From positions 139,338 through 203,337 of the forward strand of contig JANRJO010000068.1 of assembly GCA_033763935.1 (NCBI GenBank): a stretch of 64,000 nt of DNA. The letters are read 5' to 3'. Position numbers and translations under genes: made by a program. Below, one piece after another: positions 41,456-49,807 of the stretch. Source of the stretch: DALYJJ01 sp033763935. Its GTDB lineage: Bacteria > Acidobacteriota > Terriglobia > Bryobacterales > Bryobacteraceae. Numbering within the stretch: the stretch's first letter is position 1; each line of letters opens with the position of its first letter. Below the pieces are notes generated by a model that was given only the letters and a program-made list of their open reading frames with translations, made no database searches and was not told the DNA's origin.

Positions 41456-42958
41456 GTGGAGCCGGTGAGTACACCCGTACTGTATCTGTGGGCCATTCGG
41501 CTGATCGGCTGGATGGTGCCCGCCCCGCGCCGCAAGCCCTGGCGGCAGCAATGGGAGAACGGCGCTTCTCACTGGTGGGCCTTTCTGATCGAGCGCGGAG
41601 AGCCCGCCGATTCCGCTGCCCGGAAGCTGTGGCAGTACGTTCGCGGCGCGTGGCAGGATGCCGTCAAGCAGCGCTTTCCCAACGAGGACTGGAAGAAGGA
41701 CCTTCGCTTCCTTACCGGCTCTCCGCTGTTCCTGTTCGGCGCCGCCGGCGCCTTCGTCCTCCTGCTCGCCCTGATGACCGACATGTTCGCCGGCGCCCGG
41801 GTCACCTTCGGGCCCCTGCCGTTCCCCGCCGCCGAACGGCTGTACGACGTGAAACAGGACGTGGCGACTCTGGGACAACTGAGCGGCGTTCCTCCACAGA
41901 CGGTGCGCATGTGGCAGCAGTGCACGCCGCCCGAAGTCGAGCAGCTCGCGGCCTACCGTTTTCATGCCGTCGAACTCGGTCGCGACGGCGCCACCGAAGA
42001 GACCATTACGGCCGTCTCCGTGACGCCGGAGTTCTTTGAGTTGCTGGCCGTCGCGCAGTTGCTGGGCCGCGGCTTCCGGCGCGAGGATCTGCAAAAGCCG
42101 CACGCTGTGGTGCTCGGCGAGGACCTCTGGGAAAGCCGCTTCGCGCGCCAGGAGAACGTGTTGGGGCGCATCGTCACCCTCGACGGCCAACCCGCTCAGG
42201 TCATCGGTGTGATGCCGCGCCGCTTCTGGTTCCTCTCCAAACGCGCCGATCTCTGGACTCTGTTTCCGCCCATCATCCTGGATGACAACGTGCCCCGCGA
42301 GCGCCGGCTTCGCTACCTCGGCGCCGTTGTAAGGCTGGCGGACGGCAAGGCGCCCGCGCAGGCGCAGGAATCCCTGCGCGCCATCGCTCGCGGCAACCGC
42401 TACCCGTGGGGAGGCCGCGAACTGCGTCTGCAATCTCTCTCGGAAACCACCGGCGGCCCATCGCCGTACATGGGCGCGGCCGGACTCGCCGTGGCGTTCC
42501 TGTTGGTGGTCGCCTCCACCCTGATTCCCGCCGAGCGGTTCTCGGTCCGCTCCATCGCCGGGCTGCCGTTCGCCAAACATTCGCGCTACTGGTGGTTCCT
42601 CATCGCCAAAACCGCTACGTTGCTCGGCGCCCTCACGCTGCTCTGGGTGGAACTGGTGCATGGGCCGCGCCCGCCCGTCTTCGGTCTCGCCATGTCCTGG
42701 CTTTTCCTGCTGGCCTGCGTCGGCGTGGCCGCCTTTTGCATCCGCGACCAGCGCCGCCGCTGCCCCGTGTGCCTCCACCGTCTGGCGCTTCCCATCAGCA
42801 TCGGCACCTGGGCCAACACCTTCGAACCGGCCAAAACCGAACTGCTGTGCGAGCAAGGCCACGGGACGTTGCTGCTGCCGGAGACGGAGATCAGCGCCGC
42901 GCCCAAGGAACGGTGGACGGCCCTCGACGATAGCTGGCGCGAACTGTTCACCCGGTAA
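41456..42958 (+). CDS. ADOP-derived membrane protein: MacB-like periplasmic core plus C-terminal zinc ribbon
   Basis: A 500-residue protein. Residues 1-95 resemble the prefix of acidobacterial duplicated orphan permeases (YVRGAWQDAVKQRF), a membrane span follows (about 90-105), and 110-280 are the MacB periplasmic core (AVSVTPEFFELL, VVLGEDLWESRFARQENVLG, VTLDGQPAQVIGVMPRRFW). The FtsX permease units are absent; instead three spans (about 345-425) precede a cytoplasmic ribbon CPVC...CEQGHG. It is half of a permease in new company. Start GTG 41456 or 41465. No ATPase gene is adjacent. Function unknown. Confidence 0.72.
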   Translation: MEPVSTPVLYLWAIRLIGWMVPAPRRKPWRQQWENGASHWWAFLIERGEPADSAARKLWQYVRGAWQDAVKQRFPNEDWKKDLRFLTGSPLFLFGAAGAFVLLLALMTDMFAGARVTFGPLPFPAAERLYDVKQDVATLGQLSGVPPQTVRMWQQCTPPEVEQLAAYRFHAVELGRDGATEETITAVSVTPEFFELLAVAQLLGRGFRREDLQKPHAVVLGEDLWESRFARQENVLGRIVTLDGQPAQVIGVMPRRFWFLSKRADLWTLFPPIILDDNVPRERRLRYLGAVVRLADGKAPAQAQESLRAIARGNRYPWGGRELRLQSLSETTGGPSPYMGAAGLAVAFLLVVASTLIPAERFSVRSIAGLPFAKHSRYWWFLIAKTATLLGALTLLWVELVHGPRPPVFGLAMSWLFLLACVGVAAFCIRDQRRRCPVCLHRLALPISIGTWANTFEPAKTELLCEQGHGTLLLPETEISAAPKERWTALDDSWRELFTR

Positions 42959-42979
42959 GCCTGCTACCATCGCAGTTTC

Positions 42980-44944
42980 ATGAAAGAGACCACGCCGCCG
43001 GAGATGACGGTGAAGGCCGTGCTGCTGGGCCTCGTCCTGGCACTCATCTTCGGGTCGGCCAACGCCTATCTCGGCATGCGTGCCGGGCAGACCGTCGCGG
43101 CTACTATTCCCGCCGCCGTCATCGCCATGGCCCTCTTCCGCATTCCCGCCTTCCGCGGCGGCGTGCTGGAGCAGAACATCGCGCGCACTTCCGCCAGCGT
43201 GGGCGAAGCCCTCGTCGCCGGCGCCATCTTCACCATCCCTGCGTTTCTTCTTGTCGAGATGAACGGGCAGCGGCTGTGGACGGATCTCCGGGCCCACTAC
43301 TGGGAGGCGACGGTGATTCTGTTGGCGGGCGGGCTGATCGGCGTCTTCTTCATCATCCTGCTGCGGCGGCCGCTCGTCGTCGATGCGCAGCTTCCTTGGC
43401 CGGAAAGCGTGGCCAGCTATGAGATCGTCCGTGCAGGCGGCCAGAACTCGGAAGCGCCCCGGCTCATCTTCGGCGCCATGGGCTTCGCCGGACTCATTCA
43501 AATACTGAAAAGCGACAAGGGCTACCAGGTCTTCCGGGAGTTCACCGAAGGCTTCCTGGCTTTTCCGCAGTCGGTCATCCGCCACTTCAACTTCAGCCGG
43601 ACCCCCACCGGGGAAGTGGTCCACGCCGGCGGCATCCCGTGGTCCACCCCCGCGCTCTCACCGGCGCTGATCGGCATCGGCTACATCATCGGTCCTCGCC
43701 TCGCCGCCATCAACGTCGCCGGCGGCGTCCTGGCCTGGTGGGTCTTCATCCCGCTGCTGCTGTTCTTCGATCCCGACCTGCCGCGCCGCCTGGGCGGTGG
43801 CGAGAACGCAACCCCCGACGTCATGGCCTTCACGCTCTGGTACAACGTCGTTCGCCCGGTGGCCGTCGGGGCGATGCTCGTCGGCGCCTGCTACACGCTG
43901 TTCTCCATGCGGCGTTCCATCGTCGACTCGCTGAAAGGGGCGCTCGCCCTCTCCGCTCGCCACGCGGACGCCTCCGCAGCCGTCGACCGCACCGAGCGCG
44001 ACATTCCCCTGAAGTGGGTGATCGCCGCCATCTTTGTCCTGCTGATGCCCATCACCGCCATCTACTACTTCTTCACCGGCGGCTGGGGTCCCACCATCGT
44101 CGCCGCGCTGGTGATGAGTGTCACCGGCTTTCTGCTGTCCGCTGTGGGCGGCTACCTGGTCGGCCTCGTCGGGAGTTCGAATCAGCCCCTTTCGGGGCTC
44201 ACGCTGTCGGCGCTCGTCATCACCGCCCTGGTGATGCTCGCGTTCGGGGTGCGCGGTCCATCCGGCGTGATTGCCGTGCTCGGCGTGGCCGCGGTCGTCG
44301 CTCTCGCCTGTTCCGTGTCCGGCTCCCTGATTCAGGATCTGAAAGCGGGGCATCTGTTGGGCGGGACCCCTTGGAAAATGCAGGTGGTCGAGGTCGTCAC
44401 CGTGCTCGTCTTGAGCTTCTTCCTGATGGCTCCCATCATCACGCTGCATGAAGCGAATCTGGCCACCGGCGGCATCGGCGGACGCGCGTTGCCGGCTCCG
44501 CAGGCAGGCTTGATGGCGCAATTAGCGAAAGGCATCGTCGGCGGGCAGATGGCCTGGGGCCTGCTCGGTATCGGTGCGGCCATGGCCGTCGCGCTCATCA
44601 TGACCGGCGCGCGCGCTCCGATGCTCATTGCCGTCGGCATGTACCTGCCGTTCGATACCACCTCCGCCATCTTCGTCGGCGGCCTCATGAAGGCCCTGGC
44701 CGACGCCCTCACGCGCGGCCGGACGCCGGAGGCCTTGGCACGGTTTGAGGAGCGCGGCACGCTGCTCGCCTCCGGACTGATTGCCGGCGAAGCCATCCTC
44801 GGCATCGTGCTGGCCGTGACCTTCGTCTCCGGCATCCCGTCGTTCGGCCAGTTTCCGCTGTTTGCCGCCTGGGGCGGCTGGCTGTCGCTGGCCGCCTTCG
44901 CCGCCATCGGGTGGGTATTGGTGCGGCTGCCCGCCAGGAGTTGA
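42980..44944 (+). CDS. OPT/YSL-family oligopeptide or metal-chelate transporter
   Basis: A 654-residue, about 14-16-span membrane protein. The OPT signature region is near the start (NAYLGMRAGQTVAATIPAAV, GVLEQNIARTSASVGEALV), and NQPLSGLTLSALV and HEANLATGGIGGRALPAPQ recur in the family. OPT proteins are proton-coupled importers of peptides or metal-peptide complexes. It precedes the uridine kinase gene by 1 nt, an operon link without an obvious metabolic reason. Confidence 0.9.
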   Translation: MKETTPPEMTVKAVLLGLVLALIFGSANAYLGMRAGQTVAATIPAAVIAMALFRIPAFRGGVLEQNIARTSASVGEALVAGAIFTIPAFLLVEMNGQRLWTDLRAHYWEATVILLAGGLIGVFFIILLRRPLVVDAQLPWPESVASYEIVRAGGQNSEAPRLIFGAMGFAGLIQILKSDKGYQVFREFTEGFLAFPQSVIRHFNFSRTPTGEVVHAGGIPWSTPALSPALIGIGYIIGPRLAAINVAGGVLAWWVFIPLLLFFDPDLPRRLGGGENATPDVMAFTLWYNVVRPVAVGAMLVGACYTLFSMRRSIVDSLKGALALSARHADASAAVDRTERDIPLKWVIAAIFVLLMPITAIYYFFTGGWGPTIVAALVMSVTGFLLSAVGGYLVGLVGSSNQPLSGLTLSALVITALVMLAFGVRGPSGVIAVLGVAAVVALACSVSGSLIQDLKAGHLLGGTPWKMQVVEVVTVLVLSFFLMAPIITLHEANLATGGIGGRALPAPQAGLMAQLAKGIVGGQMAWGLLGIGAAMAVALIMTGARAPMLIAVGMYLPFDTTSAIFVGGLMKALADALTRGRTPEALARFEERGTLLASGLIAGEAILGIVLAVTFVSGIPSFGQFPLFAAWGGWLSLAAFAAIGWVLVRLPARS

Positions 44945-44945
44945 A

Positions 44946-45638
44946 ATGCCCTTTCTCATCGCCATCGCCGGGCCCTCGTGCGCGGGCAAGAGCGAATTGT
45001 CGTCCCGCTTGTCAAAGCGGTTGGACGCCCCCATCCTCCACCTCGATTCGTACTATCGCGATCTGTCGCATATGCCGCTCGACGCCCGCGGCCTTGCGAA
45101 CTTCGATGAGCCCGGCTCCCTCGACGAGCCCCTGTTGCTCGCCCACATCCAGGCGCTCGCTCGCGGCCAGGCCGTCGACAAGCCCGTCTACGACTTCGCC
45201 CGCCACGCCCGCGCCGCCGCCGTGCAGCGGCTCGCGCCGTCCGCCGTCATGATCGTCGAAGGACTCTTCGCCCTCCATTGGCCGGAACTGCGCGCTCTCT
45301 ACGGAGCGTCCATCTACATCGGTGCTCGGGACGAGGTGTGCTTCGAACGGCGGAAGCAGCGCGACATCCGCGAGCGCGGGCGGACGCCCGAGTGCGTGCG
45401 GGAGCAGTATGAAGCCACCGTGCGTCCGATGGCGGAGCGCTATGTCACGCCCACCAGCCGGTTCGCCGGCCTGGTTCTCGACGGCGAAGCGCCCCTCAGC
45501 GTGTCCGAACGCCAGGCTCTCCACTACTTGAATAGCGCTATGGCCGGGGCCCCGGCATCCAACCAGGCATGGCAGGAGAGGCAAGTGGAGCAGTCCACCT
45601 CGTTGTCGGAGCGGGCGGAGGCATCGGCTCCGAAGTAG
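44946..45638 (+). CDS. Uridine kinase-like P-loop NTPase
   Basis: A 230-residue P-loop kinase. Walker A GPSCAGKS lies at residues 9-16; the uridine-kinase blocks LDSYYRDLSHMPLDARGLAN, ANFDEPGSLDEPLL, PVYDFARHAR and IVEGLFALHWPEL are present. It phosphorylates uridine or a related nucleoside with ATP. The last 24 codons overlap the SDR gene by 70 bp in another frame; this tail (WQERQVEQSTSLSERAEASA) is probably a by-product of the overlap. Confidence 0.88.
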   Translation: MPFLIAIAGPSCAGKSELSSRLSKRLDAPILHLDSYYRDLSHMPLDARGLANFDEPGSLDEPLLLAHIQALARGQAVDKPVYDFARHARAAAVQRLAPSAVMIVEGLFALHWPELRALYGASIYIGARDEVCFERRKQRDIRERGRTPECVREQYEATVRPMAERYVTPTSRFAGLVLDGEAPLSVSERQALHYLNSAMAGAPASNQAWQERQVEQSTSLSERAEASAPK

Positions 45639-46306
45639 TCCGGCGGATGATGCGCGCAGGCGCCGCCGTGGTTGCCGCTGGCCGCGACAGGGCCCGGCTC
45701 GAAGCCACTGGCGCTTCGCTGATCCACACCGTGGACGCGACGCAGGCGGCGCAGGTGGACGAGTTGTTCGCGGCCGTCGCCTCGCGCTTCGGCCGTCTGG
45801 ACGGCGTCGCCCATTGCGTGGGGAGCCTGCTTCTTAAGCCGGCCCACGCCACCACTGAGGCGGATTGGGCGGCGACGCTCGCCACCAACCTCACTTCCGC
45901 CTTCTACGTCGTGCGGGCGGCGGTGAAGGCAATGACCGCCGCCGGCGGGTCCATCGTGCTCGTGTCATCGGCGGCGGCGCGCCTCGGCATGGCCAATCAC
46001 GAAGCCATCGCGGCGGCGAAAGCGGGAATCCTCGGGCTCACTCTCTCCGCGGCGGCAACCTATGCCAACCGCGGCATCCGCGTGAATTGCGTCGCGCCGG
46101 GGCTGGTGGAAACGCCTCTCACCGAACGCATCACGAAAAGCGACGCCACCCGTCAAGCATCTGTCGCGATGCACCCGCTTGGGCGATTGGGGAACGCTGA
46201 CGATATTGCGTCCGCCATCGCATGGCTGCTGGATGGCGGGCAGACCTGGATCACCGGGCAGGTACTTGGTGTGGATGGCGGGTTGGCGAGTGTACGAGCC
46301 CGTTAG
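45569..46306 (+). CDS. Short-chain dehydrogenase/reductase (SDR) with atypical active site
   Basis: A 245-residue Rossmann-fold protein. The cofactor motif is VVGAGGGIGSEVVRR near residue 12-26; the DVD-like VDATQ, VAHCVGS and NLTSAFYV follow. The catalytic Ser is in VLVSSAA, but the YxxxK position reads NHEAIAAAKAG, with Ile four residues before Lys in place of Tyr. The C-terminal block APGLVETPLTERI is intact. A small SDR subfamily shares NHEAIAAAK, so this is not random decay. Substrate unknown. It overlaps the uridine kinase gene by 70 bp. Confidence 0.85.
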   Translation: MAGEASGAVHLVVGAGGGIGSEVVRRMMRAGAAVVAAGRDRARLEATGASLIHTVDATQAAQVDELFAAVASRFGRLDGVAHCVGSLLLKPAHATTEADWAATLATNLTSAFYVVRAAVKAMTAAGGSIVLVSSAAARLGMANHEAIAAAKAGILGLTLSAAATYANRGIRVNCVAPGLVETPLTERITKSDATRQASVAMHPLGRLGNADDIASAIAWLLDGGQTWITGQVLGVDGGLASVRAR

Positions 46307-46503
46307 CCGTCCGACCCCGGACTGCCACCGGACCGGAACACGCAGCCCAGCGAGAAGAACGAGAAACCGAGCACCAGCCCCACCAGCATAATCACTCTGC
46401 GGTCAGTGTCTGTCGCTGCCAGGATCGCCGCGGTAAAGAAGAGAGCGCTGGCGAGGAAGAAGAGTGCCTTGAGCTGTTCTCCGCGCGACTGCATGCGTTC
46501 CAT
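46303..46503 (-). CDS. Small two-span membrane protein
   Basis: A 66-residue protein from the ATG at 46503 (an alternative ATG lies at 46494). Two hydrophobic helices (ALFFLASALFFTAAILAAT and VIMLVGLVLGFSFFSLGCVF) are separated by the charged turn DTDRR. The tail is short and polar. No family recognised. It is preceded by an AT-rich region with a plausible promoter and ends 4 bp inside the convergent SDR gene. Confidence 0.55.
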   Translation of the reverse strand: MERMQSRGEQLKALFFLASALFFTAAILAATDTDRRVIMLVGLVLGFSFFSLGCVFRSGGSPGSDG

Positions 46504-46561
46504 TCTCCCTATGCCCACAGACGAGTAAGTGTGTTTATGGTTTCACACATCTCAAAACATT

Positions 46562-46591
46562 TCTATAGTGATTTGGTTAATCTTTTGTGAA
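46562..46591 (-). promoter_or_regulatory. Putative promoter of the small membrane protein gene
   Basis: Minus-strand TTCACA (46591-46586), an 18-bp spacer and TATAGA (46567-46562). It lies in the most AT-rich stretch of the window (46519-46599), upstream of the start at 46503. The spacing is good but the -35 is imperfect. Confidence 0.5.
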
Positions 46592-46599
46592 TTGAGGAC

Positions 46600-47313
46600 T
46601 TACACAAATCGAAGACGCCGCACCGGACCGATTGCCGCAGCCGATCGGCCCGTTACCGCCACGGCCTCCGGCGTACGCGCGCCAAGCAGACCCTTTAGTC
46701 CGGATGGCAGGCCGATCTTCAGCAGATCGCACCCCGCGGCAAAGGGCGAGAAGGCCGGAAGGATGCACGCCGAGCGTCCGGCCAGGAAGATGCGCAGCCT
46801 GCGCCGTACCCCTGCCGCGTCCTTGAACGGCAGTGTGGGGTGGAAGTGCCCCAGAACGGCGTAGTGATTCTCCGGCAGCGGAAACTCGAGGCGATCTCCA
46901 TGCACCACCGTCACTCCGTCACCGTGCCAGGCTTGCATGCACGTCACCGGCAGGCCGCAAAAGTCCCGCATCAGGCCGCGGTCGTGGTTCCCCAGGACCA
47001 CCACCAGCGACGACAAGCTCGCCGCGGCTCGCAGCGTATCTTCAATCGCCGCGCGCTCGTCCGCGCAGGGGCGCGGCGCATGCACCAGGTCGCCCGCGAA
47101 GACCACCGTGCTCGGCCGCAATTCCTCCAACACCGCTACCAGGGCTGCCTTGGCGCCGCCCTCGGCGAGCGGCCCCAACTCCCCGCGCCGCCGCTGCGCC
47201 CATGCGTAGCCCAGGTGCGCGTCGGCCACCACCAGCGCGCCCGCATCAGGCAACCAGAGGGTGCCGGACGCGTGCGCGTGAAAGCCGGGCCGGAACTCAA
47301 CGGACCGCGGCAT
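46600..47313 (-). CDS. pdeM: Ligase-associated DNA damage response phosphoesterase PdeM
   Basis: A 237-residue calcineurin-like metallophosphoesterase with the motifs VVADAHLGY, VFAGDLVHA, VVLGNHDRG, VHGD and LGHFHPT, which bind two metal ions. Its family is found beside an Lhr-type helicase, an ATP-dependent ligase and an MBL exonuclease, all three of which precede it here. The ATG at 47313 follows GGGAAGAC 4 nt upstream and overlaps the Lhr gene by 17 bp; a longer start at 47334 is less likely. Thought to process single-stranded DNA ends. Confidence 0.88.
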   Translation of the reverse strand: MPRSVEFRPGFHAHASGTLWLPDAGALVVADAHLGYAWAQRRRGELGPLAEGGAKAALVAVLEELRPSTVVFAGDLVHAPRPCADERAAIEDTLRAAASLSSLVVVLGNHDRGLMRDFCGLPVTCMQAWHGDGVTVVHGDRLEFPLPENHYAVLGHFHPTLPFKDAAGVRRRLRIFLAGRSACILPAFSPFAAGCDLLKIGLPSGLKGLLGARTPEAVAVTGRSAAAIGPVRRLRFV

Positions 47314-49807
47314 GGCTGTCTTCCCACTCGTCATAGAGTTGCGCGACGAGATCGTCGAGGGCGCGGTCGGGGTCCTGGGCCAACAACACTTCGCGATTGA
47401 AGGCCGCGAACAGCGTCAGTGAGAACGGACTGGGGCGGGGAAGGTCGAAGATCTCCCAGGGCGCTTCCCGGATGCGTGCCGCTTCCAGCGTCGCATTGGC
47501 GGCATCCAACTGGTCCTCGAGCGTCTCCCGAATCGCCTCTCGTACCAGCGGATGATCGGGCTCGTGTTGTTTCAGAGTCGTGTACAGGAGCGCGGCGTTC
47601 CAGGTCGCTGACTTGCGCGGCACGGGCCCCTTCATCGTCCGGCGCGGAAGAAGCTGGCCGATCTCCGCCACCGCGCGGAACTTCCGGCCCAGCGTCTCGG
47701 TCTTCTCGAGCGCCTCGATCAGGTCCTCCCGCCAGCCCTTCGGGGCGAACCCTGCGCGCAGGTCGCTCTCGAGCGGCGCGCTGCGCGCGTCCACGCTGAT
47801 CACGAAGCCATGATCGTCGAAGTTGCCGCCCACGCTGCCCTTGCCGCCCACACGATGCGCGAGGACCCACGCCAAAGAGCGATTGATGGCTCGCCCCGCA
47901 ACCACGTGGAAAATGAGCAACAGCGTGCGCCCGCGGCGGATCCGTTCCACCTGCACCGGGGAGTCTACCGGCACGGGCGCGGCGCGGTTCTGGCGGCTGA
48001 CGAAACGCGCGACGGTCCCGGCGGCCTCGCGCGACACTTGCCAGTCCTCCCGCAGGGCGCGCTCCACGCCTTCCTCGCCCTGCGCCTCCCAGGCGTCCCG
48101 TAACGCCCGCCGCAGGCGCCTCTCTTCCAGCGCCAGCTGGGCGGTCAGGGACATCTTGCCGCCCATCCACCGCGGCGTCCGCACCCGCTCTCCTTCCGCA
48201 GGCTCCACCATCGCCGTGTCCGCATGCAGCCTCTTCACTCTCACGGAGCGGCCCCCGATGATAAACGCCTCGCCCGGCTGCAGCCCCGAGAGAAAGCTCT
48301 CTTCCACCTCGCCCAGCTTGCGGTTGCCCCGGCCGACGATCTTCACCTGGTAATCGTCGCTGATCGTTCCCACGTTCTGGTAGTACGCACGCGCCACCGC
48401 TTTCGACGCCACGCGGAACGTATCGCCCTCCACCAGAATCTTTCCGTACGTGCCGTAGGGACCAAGCACCGTGCCGCCGCCCGCCAGGTACTCGATCACC
48501 GCGTCGAACCGGGCGCGATCGAGGTCAAGGTAGGGACCTGCGCGGCAAACCTTTTCGAAAGCTTCGTCGAGCCGGTGCGGCCGCTCGACGGCCATCCCCA
48601 GCAGGGCCTGCGCGAGGACGTCGAGCGGCGCACGCGGGATGCGCAGCGCGTCCAGCCGGCCGTTCCGGGCCGCCTCCCGGATGGCGATGCACTCGAGCAG
48701 GTCCGGGTGCGACAGCGGCACCAGCGATCCTCGCGCCACGCCGCCCACGCGGTGTCCGCTGCGGCCCAGCCGCTGCAGCGTGCGGCTGACTCCCCGCGGC
48801 GCCCCGATGAGCAGCACCTGGTCGACGGCGGCGAAATCAACGCCCAGCTCGAGGCTCGTCGAGCAGACCACCGCCTTGAAGCAGCCCTCAGCCAGGCCGT
48901 CCTCGATGCGCAGGCGCCCTGCCGGGTCGATGGAGCCATGGTGGATCTCGATCCGGTCTTCGAACTCCGGCAGCAGGATCTTCAGGGCAAGTCCGAGGCG
49001 CTCCGTGGCCGAGCGCGTCGAACAGAACACCAGCGAGGCGTTGGCCCGCGCGACGAGGTCCGCCGTGGGCTCCGCGATGCGATAGGGATTGTAGCCGGCG
49101 GCGGCCAGCGGGTAGCGCGTGGGCAGCCCCTCGATCTCCAACTGGTGCGCCCGCCGCGTGTCCACCGCCGCCACCGCGCAACGTCGCGCTCCCACCAGCA
49201 GCCGCTGCACCGCCTCCAAGGGCCATGCCGTGGCCGAGATTCCGATTCGCTGCCGCGGGTCGATACGCTCGAGCGTGAGGGCCAGCAGCGAGCCGCGCTT
49301 CGATTCCCCGAAGGCGTGAATCTCGTCCACGATCACCGCCTGCGTGTGGTCGAACGCGCCGCGCCAGCCCGTCTGCGAGAGCAGGGAAGACAGGCTCTCC
49401 GGCGTCGTCAGCAGCAGGTGCGGCCGCCGCCGCTGCTGCCGGCTGCGCTCCGCGTCAGAGGTGTCGCCCGTTCGGACCTCCATGCGGATCTGCCGGCCCC
49501 GGGGAAGACTTTCGTTGAGTGCCGCGAGCGGCGCTTCCAGGTTGCGGTGAATGTCGCGGTCCAGCGCGCGCAGCGGTGAGACGTAGACGGCGAGCACCTC
49601 ATTCGGCAACTCTCCCGTTCGCGCCCGCCCCGCCAGCTCGCTCAGCACGGAGAGAAAGGCGGCCAGCGTCTTGCCGCTGCCCGTAGGGGCGAGGATCAAA
49701 ACATGTTCGCCCTGTAACGTGTGCGGAAGCGCCTTCGCCTGAATCGTGCTGTAGGCCGTGAACCGTGCGCCGAACCAGGATGCCAGGGCCGGGTCCAAAC
49801 CCTTCAT
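47297..49807 (-). CDS. Ligase-associated DEXH-box helicase, Lhr family
   Basis: An 836-residue superfamily-2 helicase. Walker A APTGSGKT is at residues 40-47, Walker B DEIH at 161-164, motif III SATAW, and motif VI QRLGRSGHRVGG; a winged-helix and Lhr-core region follow. It is the DEXH member of the ligase-associated cluster, unwinding DNA:RNA or DNA duplexes with 3'-5' polarity. The ATG at 49807 shares ATGA with the ligase stop, so it is coupled; longer upstream starts would overlap the ligase gene. Confidence 0.92.
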   Translation of the reverse strand: MKGLDPALASWFGARFTAYSTIQAKALPHTLQGEHVLILAPTGSGKTLAAFLSVLSELAGRARTGELPNEVLAVYVSPLRALDRDIHRNLEAPLAALNESLPRGRQIRMEVRTGDTSDAERSRQQRRRPHLLLTTPESLSSLLSQTGWRGAFDHTQAVIVDEIHAFGESKRGSLLALTLERIDPRQRIGISATAWPLEAVQRLLVGARRCAVAAVDTRRAHQLEIEGLPTRYPLAAAGYNPYRIAEPTADLVARANASLVFCSTRSATERLGLALKILLPEFEDRIEIHHGSIDPAGRLRIEDGLAEGCFKAVVCSTSLELGVDFAAVDQVLLIGAPRGVSRTLQRLGRSGHRVGGVARGSLVPLSHPDLLECIAIREAARNGRLDALRIPRAPLDVLAQALLGMAVERPHRLDEAFEKVCRAGPYLDLDRARFDAVIEYLAGGGTVLGPYGTYGKILVEGDTFRVASKAVARAYYQNVGTISDDYQVKIVGRGNRKLGEVEESFLSGLQPGEAFIIGGRSVRVKRLHADTAMVEPAEGERVRTPRWMGGKMSLTAQLALEERRLRRALRDAWEAQGEEGVERALREDWQVSREAAGTVARFVSRQNRAAPVPVDSPVQVERIRRGRTLLLIFHVVAGRAINRSLAWVLAHRVGGKGSVGGNFDDHGFVISVDARSAPLESDLRAGFAPKGWREDLIEALEKTETLGRKFRAVAEIGQLLPRRTMKGPVPRKSATWNAALLYTTLKQHEPDHPLVREAIRETLEDQLDAANATLEAARIREAPWEIFDLPRPSPFSLTLFAAFNREVLLAQDPDRALDDLVAQLYDEWEDSHAAVR

